DNA of 64,000 nt from Gammaproteobacteria bacterium. GTDB lineage: Bacteria > Pseudomonadota > Gammaproteobacteria > Pseudomonadales > UBA5518. The translations under genes were made by a program, and so were the position numbers. Below are positions 8,824 through 17,942 of this stretch, piece by piece; position 1 is the stretch's first letter; each line of letters begins with the position of its first letter. The stretch covers positions 558,001 through 622,000 of the forward strand of contig JADKDK010000001.1 of the NCBI GenBank assembly GCA_016718385.1, given 5' to 3'. The notes under the pieces are model-generated. The model was not told the DNA's origin, did not search any database, and saw nothing but the letters and a program-made list of their open reading frames with translations.

Positions 8824-8851
8824 TTGGCGGGCGCTTTCGCGCCACTATGAT
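8824..8851 (+). promoter_or_regulatory. Putative promoter with hairpin spacer
   Basis: TTGGCG (8824-8829), 16 bases and TATGAT (8846-8851) form a candidate sigma70 promoter for the amidohydrolase at 8911. The spacer contains GGCGC-TTTC-GCGCC (8830-8843), an inverted repeat that could be a repressor site. Read by eye. Confidence 0.35.
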
Positions 8852-8910
8852 GGCATCGATGCCGATTCCGCGTTGAATCCCCGGGGCACGCACGACAGGA
8901 TCCGATCCAC

Positions 8911-10169
8911 ATGAAGACGACACTGATTCGCAACGCCCGCATCTGGGACGGGACCGGTGCCCGCGCCTTTGTCGGCGATCTGCTGATCGAGGGCAACCGC
9001 ATCCGCTCCGTCACGCCCGGCGGTGCGGCGGCCGGCGCGAGCGCCGACCTGCAGATCGACGGCACCGGCAGGTTCCTGATGCCCGGCATGACGGAGGGTC
9101 ATGCGCATCTGTCCTTCGATGGCGTCACTTGCACCGAGAACCTGATCACCCCGCCGCCCGAGGAACACACGCTGCTGACGGCGCGCGTCGCGAAGACCCT
9201 GCTCGACCACGGTTTCACCAGCGCCTACGGCGCATCCGCCGCGAAGCTGCGCCTCGATGTCGCGGTGCGCAATGAAATCGACGCCGGGCGTCTGCAGGGG
9301 CCGCGTGTGCGTGCCGGATCCCTCGAGATCACGGTGACCGGGGGCTCGGGGACGAGAGCAAGCTGCACAATCCGCGCAACGGTCCGTCGATCGTCGTCGA
9401 CGGCGCCGAGGAAATGCGCAAGGCCGTGCGTCTGTGCTGCCGCGAGGGCTGCGACAACATCAAGCTCGATGTGTCCGGCGACCCGTTCTATCCCGAGATA
9501 CCCTCGCATGCCACGCCGATGTCGCTGGAGGAGGTCCGGATGGCGGTGGCAACGGCGCACAGCTTCGGCAAGAAGGTCAATGCCCACGCGCGCTCGATCG
9601 AGTCGATCCGGCACTGCCTGGTCGCCGGGGTCGACGTGATCTACCACGCCGAGTACAGCGACGAGGAAACGCTCGACATGCTCGAGGCGGCGAAGGATCG
9701 CATCTTCGTTGCGCCCACCATCAGCCTGTTCCATACCATGATGCACGAGGCGGAACCGTACCTGCCGCGGGCCGCCGCCGAGGCAATGGGTATCCCGGCG
9801 TTGATCGAGGAGTCGGTGAAGACGCATACCGCGCTGCGCAAGCGCGGCATCCGTCACCTGATCGGCGGCGACTACGGCTTCGCCTGGAGCATGCAGGGCA
9901 CCAATGCCCGCGACCTGAAGTTCTTCATGGACTACTACGGCTACTCGGCGGCCGACGCGCTGCTCTGTGCCACGCGCAACGGCGGCCTCGCCATGCGCGC
10001 CCAGGGTGACCTGGGTACCCTGCGCCCCGGCATGCTGGCCGACATGTTGCTGGTGGACGGGGATCCGCTGACGGACGTGACGATCCTCACGGACAAGCGC
10101 CGCCTGGCGATGGTCATGAAGGACGGTGAAATCAGCACCCTCCAGCCCGCGCTGCACGCGACGGGCTGA
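8911..10169 (+). pseudogene. Imidazolonepropionase-like amidohydrolase, frameshifted in a G run
   Basis: The first frame (from ATG 8911) gives a normal amidohydrolase N-terminus with MTEGHAHLSF as the metal site and runs to about 9344. The rest of the enzyme continues in the previous frame (GDESKLHNPRNG, then HARS, HAEYS, GGDYGFAWS) to 10169. Adding one G to the 9340-9344 run restores TGGLGDES. This is either a sequencing deletion in the homopolymer or a recent inactivating frameshift; every downstream motif is intact, which favours error or a very young mutation. The repaired product would be about 420 residues. The substrate is unknown. No signal peptide is seen. Confidence 0.85.
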
Positions 10170-10199
10170 GGGGGGGGCGGGGGGCGTCGCGCGCCGGGA

Positions 10200-12050
10200 T
10201 CAGGCGCCGGGCTCGGTCGCCGCCGGCACGAACCAGATCGGCGAGGACCACGCACGTTCCTGTATCGCGGCGGGCTCCTGCGCCGCCGTGCCGAGTTTCA
10301 CGGCGTCGAAGGTCGACCAGCGCGGTGTCGGGATTTCCAGCACGCGCACGTAGTAGAACGCGCGCGCCTGAGGCTGGAATTCCGGATCCTGCCATACGGC
10401 GGAGAGCTCCGCCGCGCCGATGGTGTTGCGGTACGTCGCCGTCGCCACATCCACGGTCGAGCCCACCGCGGGCAGCTTGCCGCTCGCGGCATCGATGACA
10501 CGCTCGCCGGCCCAGGCGACGTCGAAGATCTTCTCCTGCGCCCTGCCCTCGGCATCCAGCCAGCCCTTGATGATCTGCACCCGGTCGAGATTCGCGCCGT
10601 CGGGATCCTTCGTTGCCAGCACCGCGAAGCGGGGTGCGCCGCGCGCAGCGCCAGCGGGCAGCTGCGAGCCCATGGGCACGCCGGAGGCATAGGCCTGCGC
10701 GACGAAATCCGGCGCCTGCACGAGCGCCGGCGCGAATTCCCAGCCGCCGAAGAAGCGCAGGCTGATGCGCGTGCCGGAGGTCGCGAAGGTCTCCTTGCGC
10801 CTGAGCGCGTCGTAGATCGCCTCGCGCGTGTTGGCATCGGCCCACACGGCGGCCAGCCCTGCCGCGCTGTAGGCGGTTTCGCGCCCGGCGGCCCTCGCTT
10901 CGGCGCTGCGCGCGACACGTCCCGCGCGCATCGCGGCCGTGCCGTCGAGCTGCGTCAGCTTGCCGTGGTAGTTGTCCTCCTCGATCGGCGGCGCGGAGTT
11001 GTGCGTGTCGCTGGAGCCGATCATGCCGAAGTCGTAGGGGTTCACGCCGAGGCTGGCGCCGAGCGCGAGCCCGGTCTTCAGCGCATCGCGCGCGTAGCTG
11101 CCCTCGGGTTTCGAGGCGCGCGGGATCTTCGCGCCCGACATGCGCGTGGTCCACATCTCGTAGTTGGCGAACTCGTCCTCGGTCGAGAGCAGCGGGTGCG
11201 CCTCCGACTGGCCCTTGATCTGCACGATCTCGGCGATAGGCTCGTTGCGGCTGCGCTGGCGCGCCCACGCCGCATCGACCGGTTGGCCCGCGGAATCCAT
11301 GCGCGCCCACATCATGCCGTCGCTGGCATTCGAATTGTGCGGGATCGCCATGCCCTCGATGCCCTGCGCGCGCTGCTCGTCGAGAAAGCGCCACAGGTCC
11401 TCGGGCTTGTCGGAGTCGATGCGCGAGAACGGCGTGGCGGGCACCGCGGAGCCGCGAAAGAGCACGTTGCGGTGCAGGTTGATCTCGTCGGGCGTGCTGG
11501 TCCACTCGTAGCCGATCAGCGTGGTGAAGCGGCCCGGCTCGTTGTGGCGCTCGGCGGCGGCGATCACTTCGCGCCAGGCGGCCATGTTCACCTCCGGCAG
11601 GTCGAGCAGTTCGTCCAGGCTGCCGTCGTGCGAGGCGTCGTCGGAGATCTGCATCAGCGCCTTGAAGGCATCCGCCGGATCGGGGCTGGCGAAGAGCTTG
11701 GCCAGCGGGTGCCGTGACAGCGGGCTCGCGGGGTTGAGGAATTCGCGCATCGAGCCGAGGTACTCGGAGTGTTCGGTGACGGCGGCGAAATCGAGCGGGC
11801 GCTTCAGCTGCACGGTGAAGCCGGCGCCGTGCGCGATTGCCTCGCCCCTGGCGTAGCGGTAGGCGTCATCGGGCAGCGTGCGCGTGCCGGTGCTGAAGGC
11901 ATCCGCCGACAGCGCGGTGTGGATGTGCAGATCGCCGTAGAGCACCTGCCGCGCCGCGGGAGCGGCTGTGTTCGCCGCAGCGGCAGCGCCGGCGGCGAGC
12001 AGCAGGGTTGCACAACTCAACAGCGCCAGCGGCAGTCGTCGCATCGTCAC
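10200..12050 (-). CDS. DUF3604 domain protein, exported
   Basis: 616 residues. A signal peptide is visible (MTMRRLPLALLSCATLLLAA, then an Ala-rich cleavage region near 26). The mature part starts with YGDLHIHTALSAD (38-50), a PHP-like metal motif, and keeps further histidine/acid motifs: VTEHSEYLG, IPHNSNASDG, SSDTHN. DUF3604 proteins are predicted periplasmic metal-dependent hydrolases of the PHP superfamily; their substrates are not established. A paralogue of similar length is at 58550. It is divergent from gnd, and a G-rich stretch lies beyond its 3' end. Confidence 0.88.
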   Translation of the reverse strand: MTMRRLPLALLSCATLLLAAGAAAAANTAAPAARQVLYGDLHIHTALSADAFSTGTRTLPDDAYRYARGEAIAHGAGFTVQLKRPLDFAAVTEHSEYLGSMREFLNPASPLSRHPLAKLFASPDPADAFKALMQISDDASHDGSLDELLDLPEVNMAAWREVIAAAERHNEPGRFTTLIGYEWTSTPDEINLHRNVLFRGSAVPATPFSRIDSDKPEDLWRFLDEQRAQGIEGMAIPHNSNASDGMMWARMDSAGQPVDAAWARQRSRNEPIAEIVQIKGQSEAHPLLSTEDEFANYEMWTTRMSGAKIPRASKPEGSYARDALKTGLALGASLGVNPYDFGMIGSSDTHNSAPPIEEDNYHGKLTQLDGTAAMRAGRVARSAEARAAGRETAYSAAGLAAVWADANTREAIYDALRRKETFATSGTRISLRFFGGWEFAPALVQAPDFVAQAYASGVPMGSQLPAGAARGAPRFAVLATKDPDGANLDRVQIIKGWLDAEGRAQEKIFDVAWAGERVIDAASGKLPAVGSTVDVATATYRNTIGAAELSAVWQDPEFQPQARAFYYVRVLEIPTPRWSTFDAVKLGTAAQEPAAIQERAWSSPIWFVPAATEPGA

Positions 12051-12192
12051 GTCCTCGTCGCGGTTCCGGATACGGTCATGTTAACCGCGAGTCCCGCGTC
12101 CTCGACAGACCCGGTGCCGCCACGGCGTTGGGCGGCCCGTGCGTACGGGGCTATGATGCCGCCTCGCCTGCCCGCAGCAGAAGGAACCCGCG

Positions 12193-13605
12193 ATGAACGA
12201 CCCGGCGAACCTGGAGCTCGGCCTGATCGGCCTGGGCACGATGGGCATGAGCCTGCTGCTGAACATGGCCGATCACGGCCACGCGGTCGCGGGCTACCAC
12301 CGCGACGGGGCGAGGCTGCAGCGGATCCGCGCCGCGGCGCTGCCCAACCTGCACGGCTTCGACGAGCTCGCGGGCTTCGTGCGCGCGCTGCGCCGCCCGC
12401 GCGTCGTGATGCTGCTGGTGCCGGCTGGCGCGCCGGTGGATTCCGTGATCGCCGAGTTGCTGCCGCTGCTCGAGGCGGGCGATTTCATCGTCGATGCCGG
12501 CAACAGCTTCCACCGTGACACCGCGCGCCGCGCGCACGAGCTGGAGCCCTGGGGCATCAGTTTCGTCGGCATGGGCGTCTCGGGCGGGGAGAGCGGTGCG
12601 CGCCACGGGCCCAGCATGATGCCGGGCGGTGGCGCGCACGCCTGGGAACGGCTGCGCCCGGTGCTGGAGAGCGTGGCCGCGCGCGCCGATGGCGAGCCCT
12701 GCGTGGCGCCGATGGGCAAGGGCGCGGCCGGGCACTACGTGAAGATGATCCACAACGGCATCGAGTACGCGCTGATGCAGATGCTCGCCGAGTGCTACGA
12801 CCTGATGCGCCGGCGTCTGGGCATGACGAACGCGGAAATGGCCGCCGAGTTCGCGCGCTGGAACGACGGGCGCCTGCAGGGCTTCCTGGTCGCGATAACG
12901 GTCACGGTGCTCGGCACGCCGGATCCGCTCGGCGCGGGTGAGCTGATCGACGCGGTCTCGGACCAGGCGCGTGCCAAGGGCACCGGCAAGTGGACCTCGC
13001 AGGAGGCCATGGATCTCGGCGTGCCGGTGCCGGCAATCGATGCGGCGGTGAGCGCGCGCGAGCTCTCGGCGCTGCGGGCCGAGCGCCTGCAGCTGGCGGC
13101 GCTGTACCCCGGCGCGCCGCCCGCGCGCGCCGATCGCGCGGCGGCGCTCGCCGGGCTGGAGCAGGCGTATTTCGCGGCGGCCTGGATCGCCTACGCGCAG
13201 GGCTTCGCACAGATTGCCGCGGCGTCGCGCGAATACGGTTTCGGCACCGGGCTGGCCACGGTGGCGCGCGTCTGGCGCGCCGGCTGCATCATCCGCGCGG
13301 CGATCCTCGAGCCCATCCACGCGGCCTTCGCCGCCAATCCCGCGCTGGCGAACCTGCTGCTCGAACCCGCCGTGGCGGCGGCCCTGGCTCCGGCTGTCGC
13401 GGGCTTGCGCGCGACCGTGATCGATGGCGTGTCCTGCGGCGTGCCGCTGCCCGCGCTGTCCGCCGCGCTGGCGTATTTCGATGGCATGCGCAGCGCTCGG
13501 CTCCCGGCCAACCTGCTCCAGGCCCAGCGCGATCACTTCGGCGCGCACACCTACGAGCGCCTGGACCGCGACGGCAGTTTCCACTCCGAGTGGGGGCGCG
13601 AGTGA
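12193..13605 (+). CDS. gnd: 6-phosphogluconate dehydrogenase, decarboxylating
   Basis: 470 residues, the length of the long (dimeric) class. The cofactor loop GLGTMG is at 13-18. DAGNSFHRD lies near 101-109, followed by the signature GVSGGESGARHGPSMMPGG (128-146) and the catalytic KMIHNGIEY with Lys184 and Asn188. The enzyme oxidises 6-phosphogluconate to ribulose 5-phosphate with release of CO2 and NADPH, in the cytoplasm. zwf and pgl lie within 3.5 kb, so the whole oxidative pentose-phosphate branch is here, although an antisense epimerase-like gene sits between. NADPH would support P450 and reductase chemistry. Confidence 0.96.
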   Translation: MNDPANLELGLIGLGTMGMSLLLNMADHGHAVAGYHRDGARLQRIRAAALPNLHGFDELAGFVRALRRPRVVMLLVPAGAPVDSVIAELLPLLEAGDFIVDAGNSFHRDTARRAHELEPWGISFVGMGVSGGESGARHGPSMMPGGGAHAWERLRPVLESVAARADGEPCVAPMGKGAAGHYVKMIHNGIEYALMQMLAECYDLMRRRLGMTNAEMAAEFARWNDGRLQGFLVAITVTVLGTPDPLGAGELIDAVSDQARAKGTGKWTSQEAMDLGVPVPAIDAAVSARELSALRAERLQLAALYPGAPPARADRAAALAGLEQAYFAAAWIAYAQGFAQIAAASREYGFGTGLATVARVWRAGCIIRAAILEPIHAAFAANPALANLLLEPAVAAALAPAVAGLRATVIDGVSCGVPLPALSAALAYFDGMRSARLPANLLQAQRDHFGAHTYERLDRDGSFHSEWGRE

Positions 13606-13611
13606 CGGCGC

Positions 13612-14568
13612 TCAGCGCACCGCTGCGACGGTGTCCCTGAAGGCCTGGTCGAGGTCGTCGAGCGCATAGCCGAGCGCCTGGCGCGAGCGCGCGGGATCGA
13701 TGTGGGCCTGCGCCGTCTGCACTGCGGTGAACAGCGGCAGGTCCAGCCCGCCTTCCTTGCCCTGCAGCCGGTGCGCGAACTGCACCGCGCCGAAACCGAA
13801 GCGCACGAACGGCGTCGGCACGGTCAGCACCCGGATGGTGCGGCGATCGGCGCGCGCGAGGCGCGCCAGAAGTTGCGCCCAGCTCAGGTTCTCCTGCCCG
13901 ATCGGGTAACGCTCGCCCGCCGTGCCGCGCTCGATCGCCGCCGCTACCGCCTCGCCCGCCACGCCCACCGAGATGCAGGCGCTGCCGCCGGCGGTGTAGT
14001 ACACGAGGGGGCTCAGGCGGATGTAACGCACCAGTGGCGTCCACAGCGGCTCCCAGCCGGGCAGCGGCAGCGCGCCGAAGACGTAGGGCAGCTCGACGAC
14101 CATGCCGTCGAGGCCCGGGATCGCGCCCGCCGCGCGCGCCTGCTCGATGCGGCTGCGGATGTAGGGGTGGTGCTCGGCGAGTCGCAGCGCGGGCCACACG
14201 CGGTCGAGGTAGCTGAAATACGAGCCCAGTACCACCGCGCGGGTCGCGCCCGCATCGCGCGCCAGGTGCAGCACGCGCGCGAGGTCCTCGACGTTGGCCT
14301 TGCGCAGCCTGGGGTAGGCCGGCCTCGCGGGCGTGCTGCGCTCGTCCATCCCGGCGGCGAAGACCACGGCATCGTGTCCGCGCAGCAGGCGACGCAGTTC
14401 TGCGTCGGGCGTGCGCCCGAAGTCCTGCAGCAGCAGCTTGACGCCACGCCCGAGCCGCGGTGGCGCCGGGGGCAGTCCGAGGGCGGTGACCTGCCAGCCT
14501 CTCGAGAGGCAGGACTGGACGACGTGGTAACCGAGAAAGCCGGTCCCGCCAACGACGAAGACTCGCAT
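13612..14568 (-). CDS. NAD-dependent epimerase/dehydratase family protein
   Basis: 318 residues. The extended-SDR nucleotide loop GGTGFLG is at 7-13. The usual YxxxK catalytic pair is not clean: the region after GSYFSYLD reads HHPYIRSRIE, with Arg where Lys is expected. It may therefore be an atypical or non-catalytic NmrA/isoflavone-reductase-like member. It converges on gnd (6 bases apart) and is divergent from zwf. A candidate -10 (TACAAT, complement of 14610-14615) lies upstream. The function is unknown; the place between pentose-phosphate genes hints at sugar or redox metabolism only by position. Confidence 0.8.
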   Translation of the reverse strand: MRVFVVGGTGFLGYHVVQSCLSRGWQVTALGLPPAPPRLGRGVKLLLQDFGRTPDAELRRLLRGHDAVVFAAGMDERSTPARPAYPRLRKANVEDLARVLHLARDAGATRAVVLGSYFSYLDRVWPALRLAEHHPYIRSRIEQARAAGAIPGLDGMVVELPYVFGALPLPGWEPLWTPLVRYIRLSPLVYYTAGGSACISVGVAGEAVAAAIERGTAGERYPIGQENLSWAQLLARLARADRRTIRVLTVPTPFVRFGFGAVQFAHRLQGKEGGLDLPLFTAVQTAQAHIDPARSRQALGYALDDLDQAFRDTVAAVR

Positions 14569-14733
14569 GTTGGAACCCCGATGGTGGGTGAAAGCGGGCG
14601 AGGCGCGACATTGTAGTCAAAGTCCCCGCGCCGCCGTGACTTCGCGGCCAGAATCGTTCAGGATCGCAGCCATGCGGCCGCCGCGCAGAGCGCCGGCGAC
14701 CGGCATCCTGCGGCAACAATCGGGGACCCGGCG

Positions 14734-16260
14734 ATGGCAGTGAAGACTCCGGTGGTGGTTGCGATCTTCGGCGCCTCGGGCGATCTCACGCGGCGCAAGC
14801 TGCTGCCGGCGCTGTTCAACCTGTATCTCGATCGCCACATGCCCGAGCGCTTCCTGATCATCGGCGTGGCGCGCCGCGGCGAGCAGGACGCGTTCCGCCG
14901 CGAGATCGAGCAGGCGATGGCGAAGCATTCGCGTCGCGGCGCTCCCGATCCCTCGCAGTGGGCGGCGTTCGTTGCGAAGGTCGAATACCTCAGCGGCGGC
15001 TTCGACGACGAGGCGACCTACACCGCGCTGGCGGCGCGCATCGATGCCGCCGAACAGGACTTCGGCGCGCCGGCGGCGCGCGTCTTCTACCTCTCGACGC
15101 CGCCGGATGTGTTCGCCCTGGTCGCCGCGCGGCTCGGCGCGGCGGGGCTCGGGCAGGCGCGTGAACGCGACCGCATCGTGGTGGAAAAGCCCTTCGGGCG
15201 CGACCTGGCCTCCGCCACCGCGCTGGACCAGGCGTTGCGTCACGTGTTCGAGGAAAGCCAGATCTACCGCATCGATCACTACCTCGGCAAGGAGACGGTG
15301 CAGAACATCCTGGCGCTGCGCTTCGCCAATGCGCTGTTCGAGCCGATCTGGAACCGCCGCTACGTCGATCACGTGCAGATCACGGTGGCCGAGGACGACG
15401 GTGTCGGCACCCGCGGCGGTTACTACGACGGCGCCGGTGCGCTGCGCGACATGGTGCAGAACCACCTGCTGCAGCTGTTGTGCCTGGTCGCGATGGAACC
15501 GCTGGTCAACTACGAGGCCGAGGAACTGCGCAACAAGAAGGTCGACGTGCTCAAGGCAGTGCGCGCGCTGCCGCTGGAGGACCCGCACGCCGGCGCGGTG
15601 CGCGGGCAGTATGCGGCGGGCAGTGTGGGCGGCGAGACGCTGTGCGGCTACCGCCGCGAGCCCGGCGTGGAGGCGCAATCGGCCACCGAGACCTATGCCG
15701 CGCTGAAGCTCTACATCGACAACTGGCGCTGGCACGGCGTGCCGTTCTACCTGCGCACCGGCAAGCGCATGCCGCGCAAGCTCTCGCAGGTCGTGATCTG
15801 CTTTCGCCCGGTGCCGCATCGCATGTTCCCGGTGCATGCCTCGGACAATTTCGAGGCCAACCGGCTGGTGATCGGCATCCAGCCCGCCGAGGAGATCGTG
15901 CTGGAGTTCCAGGCCAAGGAGCCCGGAGCCGGCATGAAGCTGGGTTGCGTGAAGATGAACTTCAATTACCGCGAGGCCTTCGGGGCGTCGTCGCGCGAGG
16001 CCTACGAGACGCTGCTGCAGGAAGTGATCGAGGGATCCACCACGCTGTTCATGCGCGCCGACCAGGAGCACGCGGCGTGGGAGATCGTGGAGCCGCTGCT
16101 GGAGTTGTGGGCGGCCAACCCGTCGTCGAGTTTTCCCAATTACGCGGCGGGAAGCTGGGGGCCGGCGAGCGCCGACACCTTGCTCGCGCGCGACGGCCGC
16201 AGCTGGTTCAACCCGATGCCCGGCATCGCTGGTGGCTGCGGCCCGGCTGGCGCCGGCTAG
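14734..16260 (+). CDS. zwf: Glucose-6-phosphate 1-dehydrogenase
   Basis: 508 residues, standard length. FGASGDLTRRKL (12-23) is the NADP loop and RIDHYLGKETVQN near 179-191 is the active-site signature with the catalytic His-Asp pair nearby. The C-terminal substrate domain has EDNNWRWHG-type sequence (YIDNWRWHG). It converts glucose 6-phosphate to 6-phosphogluconolactone, producing NADPH. pgl starts at the very next base after the stop codon, so the two form an operon. Confidence 0.97.
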   Translation: MAVKTPVVVAIFGASGDLTRRKLLPALFNLYLDRHMPERFLIIGVARRGEQDAFRREIEQAMAKHSRRGAPDPSQWAAFVAKVEYLSGGFDDEATYTALAARIDAAEQDFGAPAARVFYLSTPPDVFALVAARLGAAGLGQARERDRIVVEKPFGRDLASATALDQALRHVFEESQIYRIDHYLGKETVQNILALRFANALFEPIWNRRYVDHVQITVAEDDGVGTRGGYYDGAGALRDMVQNHLLQLLCLVAMEPLVNYEAEELRNKKVDVLKAVRALPLEDPHAGAVRGQYAAGSVGGETLCGYRREPGVEAQSATETYAALKLYIDNWRWHGVPFYLRTGKRMPRKLSQVVICFRPVPHRMFPVHASDNFEANRLVIGIQPAEEIVLEFQAKEPGAGMKLGCVKMNFNYREAFGASSREAYETLLQEVIEGSTTLFMRADQEHAAWEIVEPLLELWAANPSSSFPNYAAGSWGPASADTLLARDGRSWFNPMPGIAGGCGPAGAG

Positions 16261-16950
16261 ATGCGCCTGCACCGCTTCGCCACGCCGCAGGCGCTCGCGC
16301 GTGCGGCCTCCCGGCGCTTCGTGGCGCTGGCGCGCGAGGCGATCGCCGCGCGCGGCGTGTTTCGCGTGGCGCTTGCCGGAGGCAGCACGCCGCAGGCGCT
16401 GTACGAAACGCTGGCGGGTGCGGCGATCGACTGGTCGAGCGTGGAATTCTTCTGGAGCGACGAGCGCTTCGTGCCGGCCTCCGACCCGCACAGCAACGAG
16501 GGCATGGCGCGGCGCGCGCTGCTCGGGCGCGTCGGCGTGCGGTACGTGTTCCCGATGGTCGTGGCGGCCACGCCCGAGGCCTGCGCCGCGCGCTACGAAC
16601 AATTGCTGCCCGAGGCGCTCGACCTTGTGCTGCTGGGTCTGGGCGAGGACGGGCACACGGCCTCGCTGTTTCCCGGCGAGCCCGCGGTGCGCGAGCATGA
16701 ACGCAAGGCGATCGCGGCGCGCGCCCCCACGGGCGTCGCGGATCGCATCACGCTGAGCGCGGCGTACATGAATCGCGCCCGCCTGGTGTGGTTCCTGGTC
16801 ACTGGCGCCGGCAAGGCGCAGGCGCTGGCGCGCGTGCTCGCCGGGCCCGAGGACCACGACGCCACGCCGGCGCAGGCGGTGGCGCGGCACGCGCCCGAAG
16901 TGGAATTCTTCGCCGATGCAGCGGCGCTCGGCGCGCTGCATCGTGCGTGA
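16261..16950 (+). CDS. pgl: 6-phosphogluconolactonase
   Basis: 229 residues of the DevB/NagB-like fold. LAGGSTPQALYE near 37-48 binds the phosphate, SDERFV is the central motif and LLGLGEDGHTASLFPG carries the catalytic acid/His. It hydrolyses 6-phosphogluconolactone to 6-phosphogluconate, linking Zwf and Gnd. The ATG directly follows the zwf stop with no gap, so translation is probably coupled. Confidence 0.95.
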   Translation: MRLHRFATPQALARAASRRFVALAREAIAARGVFRVALAGGSTPQALYETLAGAAIDWSSVEFFWSDERFVPASDPHSNEGMARRALLGRVGVRYVFPMVVAATPEACAARYEQLLPEALDLVLLGLGEDGHTASLFPGEPAVREHERKAIAARAPTGVADRITLSAAYMNRARLVWFLVTGAGKAQALARVLAGPEDHDATPAQAVARHAPEVEFFADAAALGALHRA

Positions 16951-17031
16951 GAACGCATCCTGATCGAGGGCTTGCGGCCCGCTGCGGCCGGGCCCGCCGG
17001 TCGCGACAACGCGGCCGCGCGCGGCGGCGGA

Positions 17032-17793
17032 TCACTTGGGCGAGAAACGCACGCCCGCGTCGAGGCGGATGCAGCTGCCGTTGAGCATCGGGTTTTCCGC
17101 GATGCCCTTCACCAGCAGCGCGTACTCGTTCGGCAGGCCCATGCGCTTGGGGAAGGCCGCGTCCTTGGTCAGCACGGCGGCCATCTCGGGCGGGATGCCT
17201 GCGGTGATGCCGGTGGAGAACAGGCTCGGTGCGATCGACATCGCGCGGATGCCGACGTTGCCCAGATCGCGCGCCATCGTGAGCGTCATGCCGGCGATAC
17301 CGGCCTTGGCCGCCGAGTAGGCCACCTGCCCGATCTGGCCTTCGAAGGCCGCGATCGAGGCGGTGCTGATGATCACGCCGCGCTCGCCGCCCTCGTCCGG
17401 TTCGCCCTTGCTCATGATGTCGGCCGCGATGCGCGCGACGTTGAAGCTCGACACCAGGTTCAGGTTCACCACCTGCTGGAATTCCTCGATCGGGTGCGGC
17501 CCGTCCTTGCCCAGCGTGCGCCTGGCGATACCGCCGCCCGCGGTATTCACCACGATGTGCAGCCCGCCCAGCGCGGTGGCGGCGTTGCGGATCGCGCCCT
17601 CGGTGCCGGCGAAGTCCATGACGTTGCAGGGGTAGAAGCGGATGCCGAGTCGCGCGGCTTCCTCGGCTCCCCGGGACGTCGGCAGGTCGAGAATGGCGAC
17701 CTTCACGCCGTTGCGGATCAGCAGTTCGACGCTCGCGAGCGCCATGCCCGATGCGCCACCGACGACGATTGCGCGTTTTCCATTCAGTTCCAT
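17032..17793 (-). CDS. SDR family, 3-hydroxyacyl-CoA dehydrogenase type 2-like
   Basis: 253 residues. VVGGASGMALAS (10-21) is the cofactor loop with Ala in place of the last Gly. Asp36 follows beta 2, indicating NAD. The triad is Ser near 145 (STASIAAF), Tyr159 and Lys163. The length, the IAPSLFSTGI segment and the GIAENPMLNG C-terminus resemble HSD17B10/type 2 3-hydroxyacyl-CoA dehydrogenases, which oxidise 3-hydroxyacyl-CoA or hydroxysteroids. The divergent acyl-CoA dehydrogenase at 17943 would supply an earlier step of the same pathway. Confidence 0.88.
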   Translation of the reverse strand: MELNGKRAIVVGGASGMALASVELLIRNGVKVAILDLPTSRGAEEAARLGIRFYPCNVMDFAGTEGAIRNAATALGGLHIVVNTAGGGIARRTLGKDGPHPIEEFQQVVNLNLVSSFNVARIAADIMSKGEPDEGGERGVIISTASIAAFEGQIGQVAYSAAKAGIAGMTLTMARDLGNVGIRAMSIAPSLFSTGITAGIPPEMAAVLTKDAAFPKRMGLPNEYALLVKGIAENPMLNGSCIRLDAGVRFSPK

Positions 17794-17865
17794 GATCCTT
17801 TTCTCCTCGATTGGATGGCCCGATTCGGGACGCGGGGACGGCAGCGCCGTACCGGCGGCGCTGAT

Positions 17866-17888
17866 GTTATCTTAAGATCCGTAAGCTG
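17866..17888. promoter_or_regulatory. AT-rich palindrome between divergent beta-oxidation genes
   Basis: ATCTTAAGAT (17869-17878) is a perfect 10-bp palindrome within TTATCTTAAGATCCGTAAG, in the gap between the SDR (17793) and the acyl-CoA dehydrogenase (17943). The 8-mer TAAGATAA on its complement recurs in the control region at 24.99 kb. It may be a site for a shared regulator. Confidence 0.35.
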
Positions 17889-17942
17889 GCATGGCGCAGC
17901 CGCGCCGCGGCAGCAGCTTCGACAACGAGCCGGGAGGCAGGC

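Noticed and set aside
10170..10199. Rho-independent terminator in the G-rich stretch after the amidohydrolase
   Set aside because: There is a G run but no stem followed by a T tract.
14601..14640. HexR-type operator upstream of zwf
   Set aside because: Only a weak half-site (TTGTAGTCAAA) is seen, with no convincing second half.
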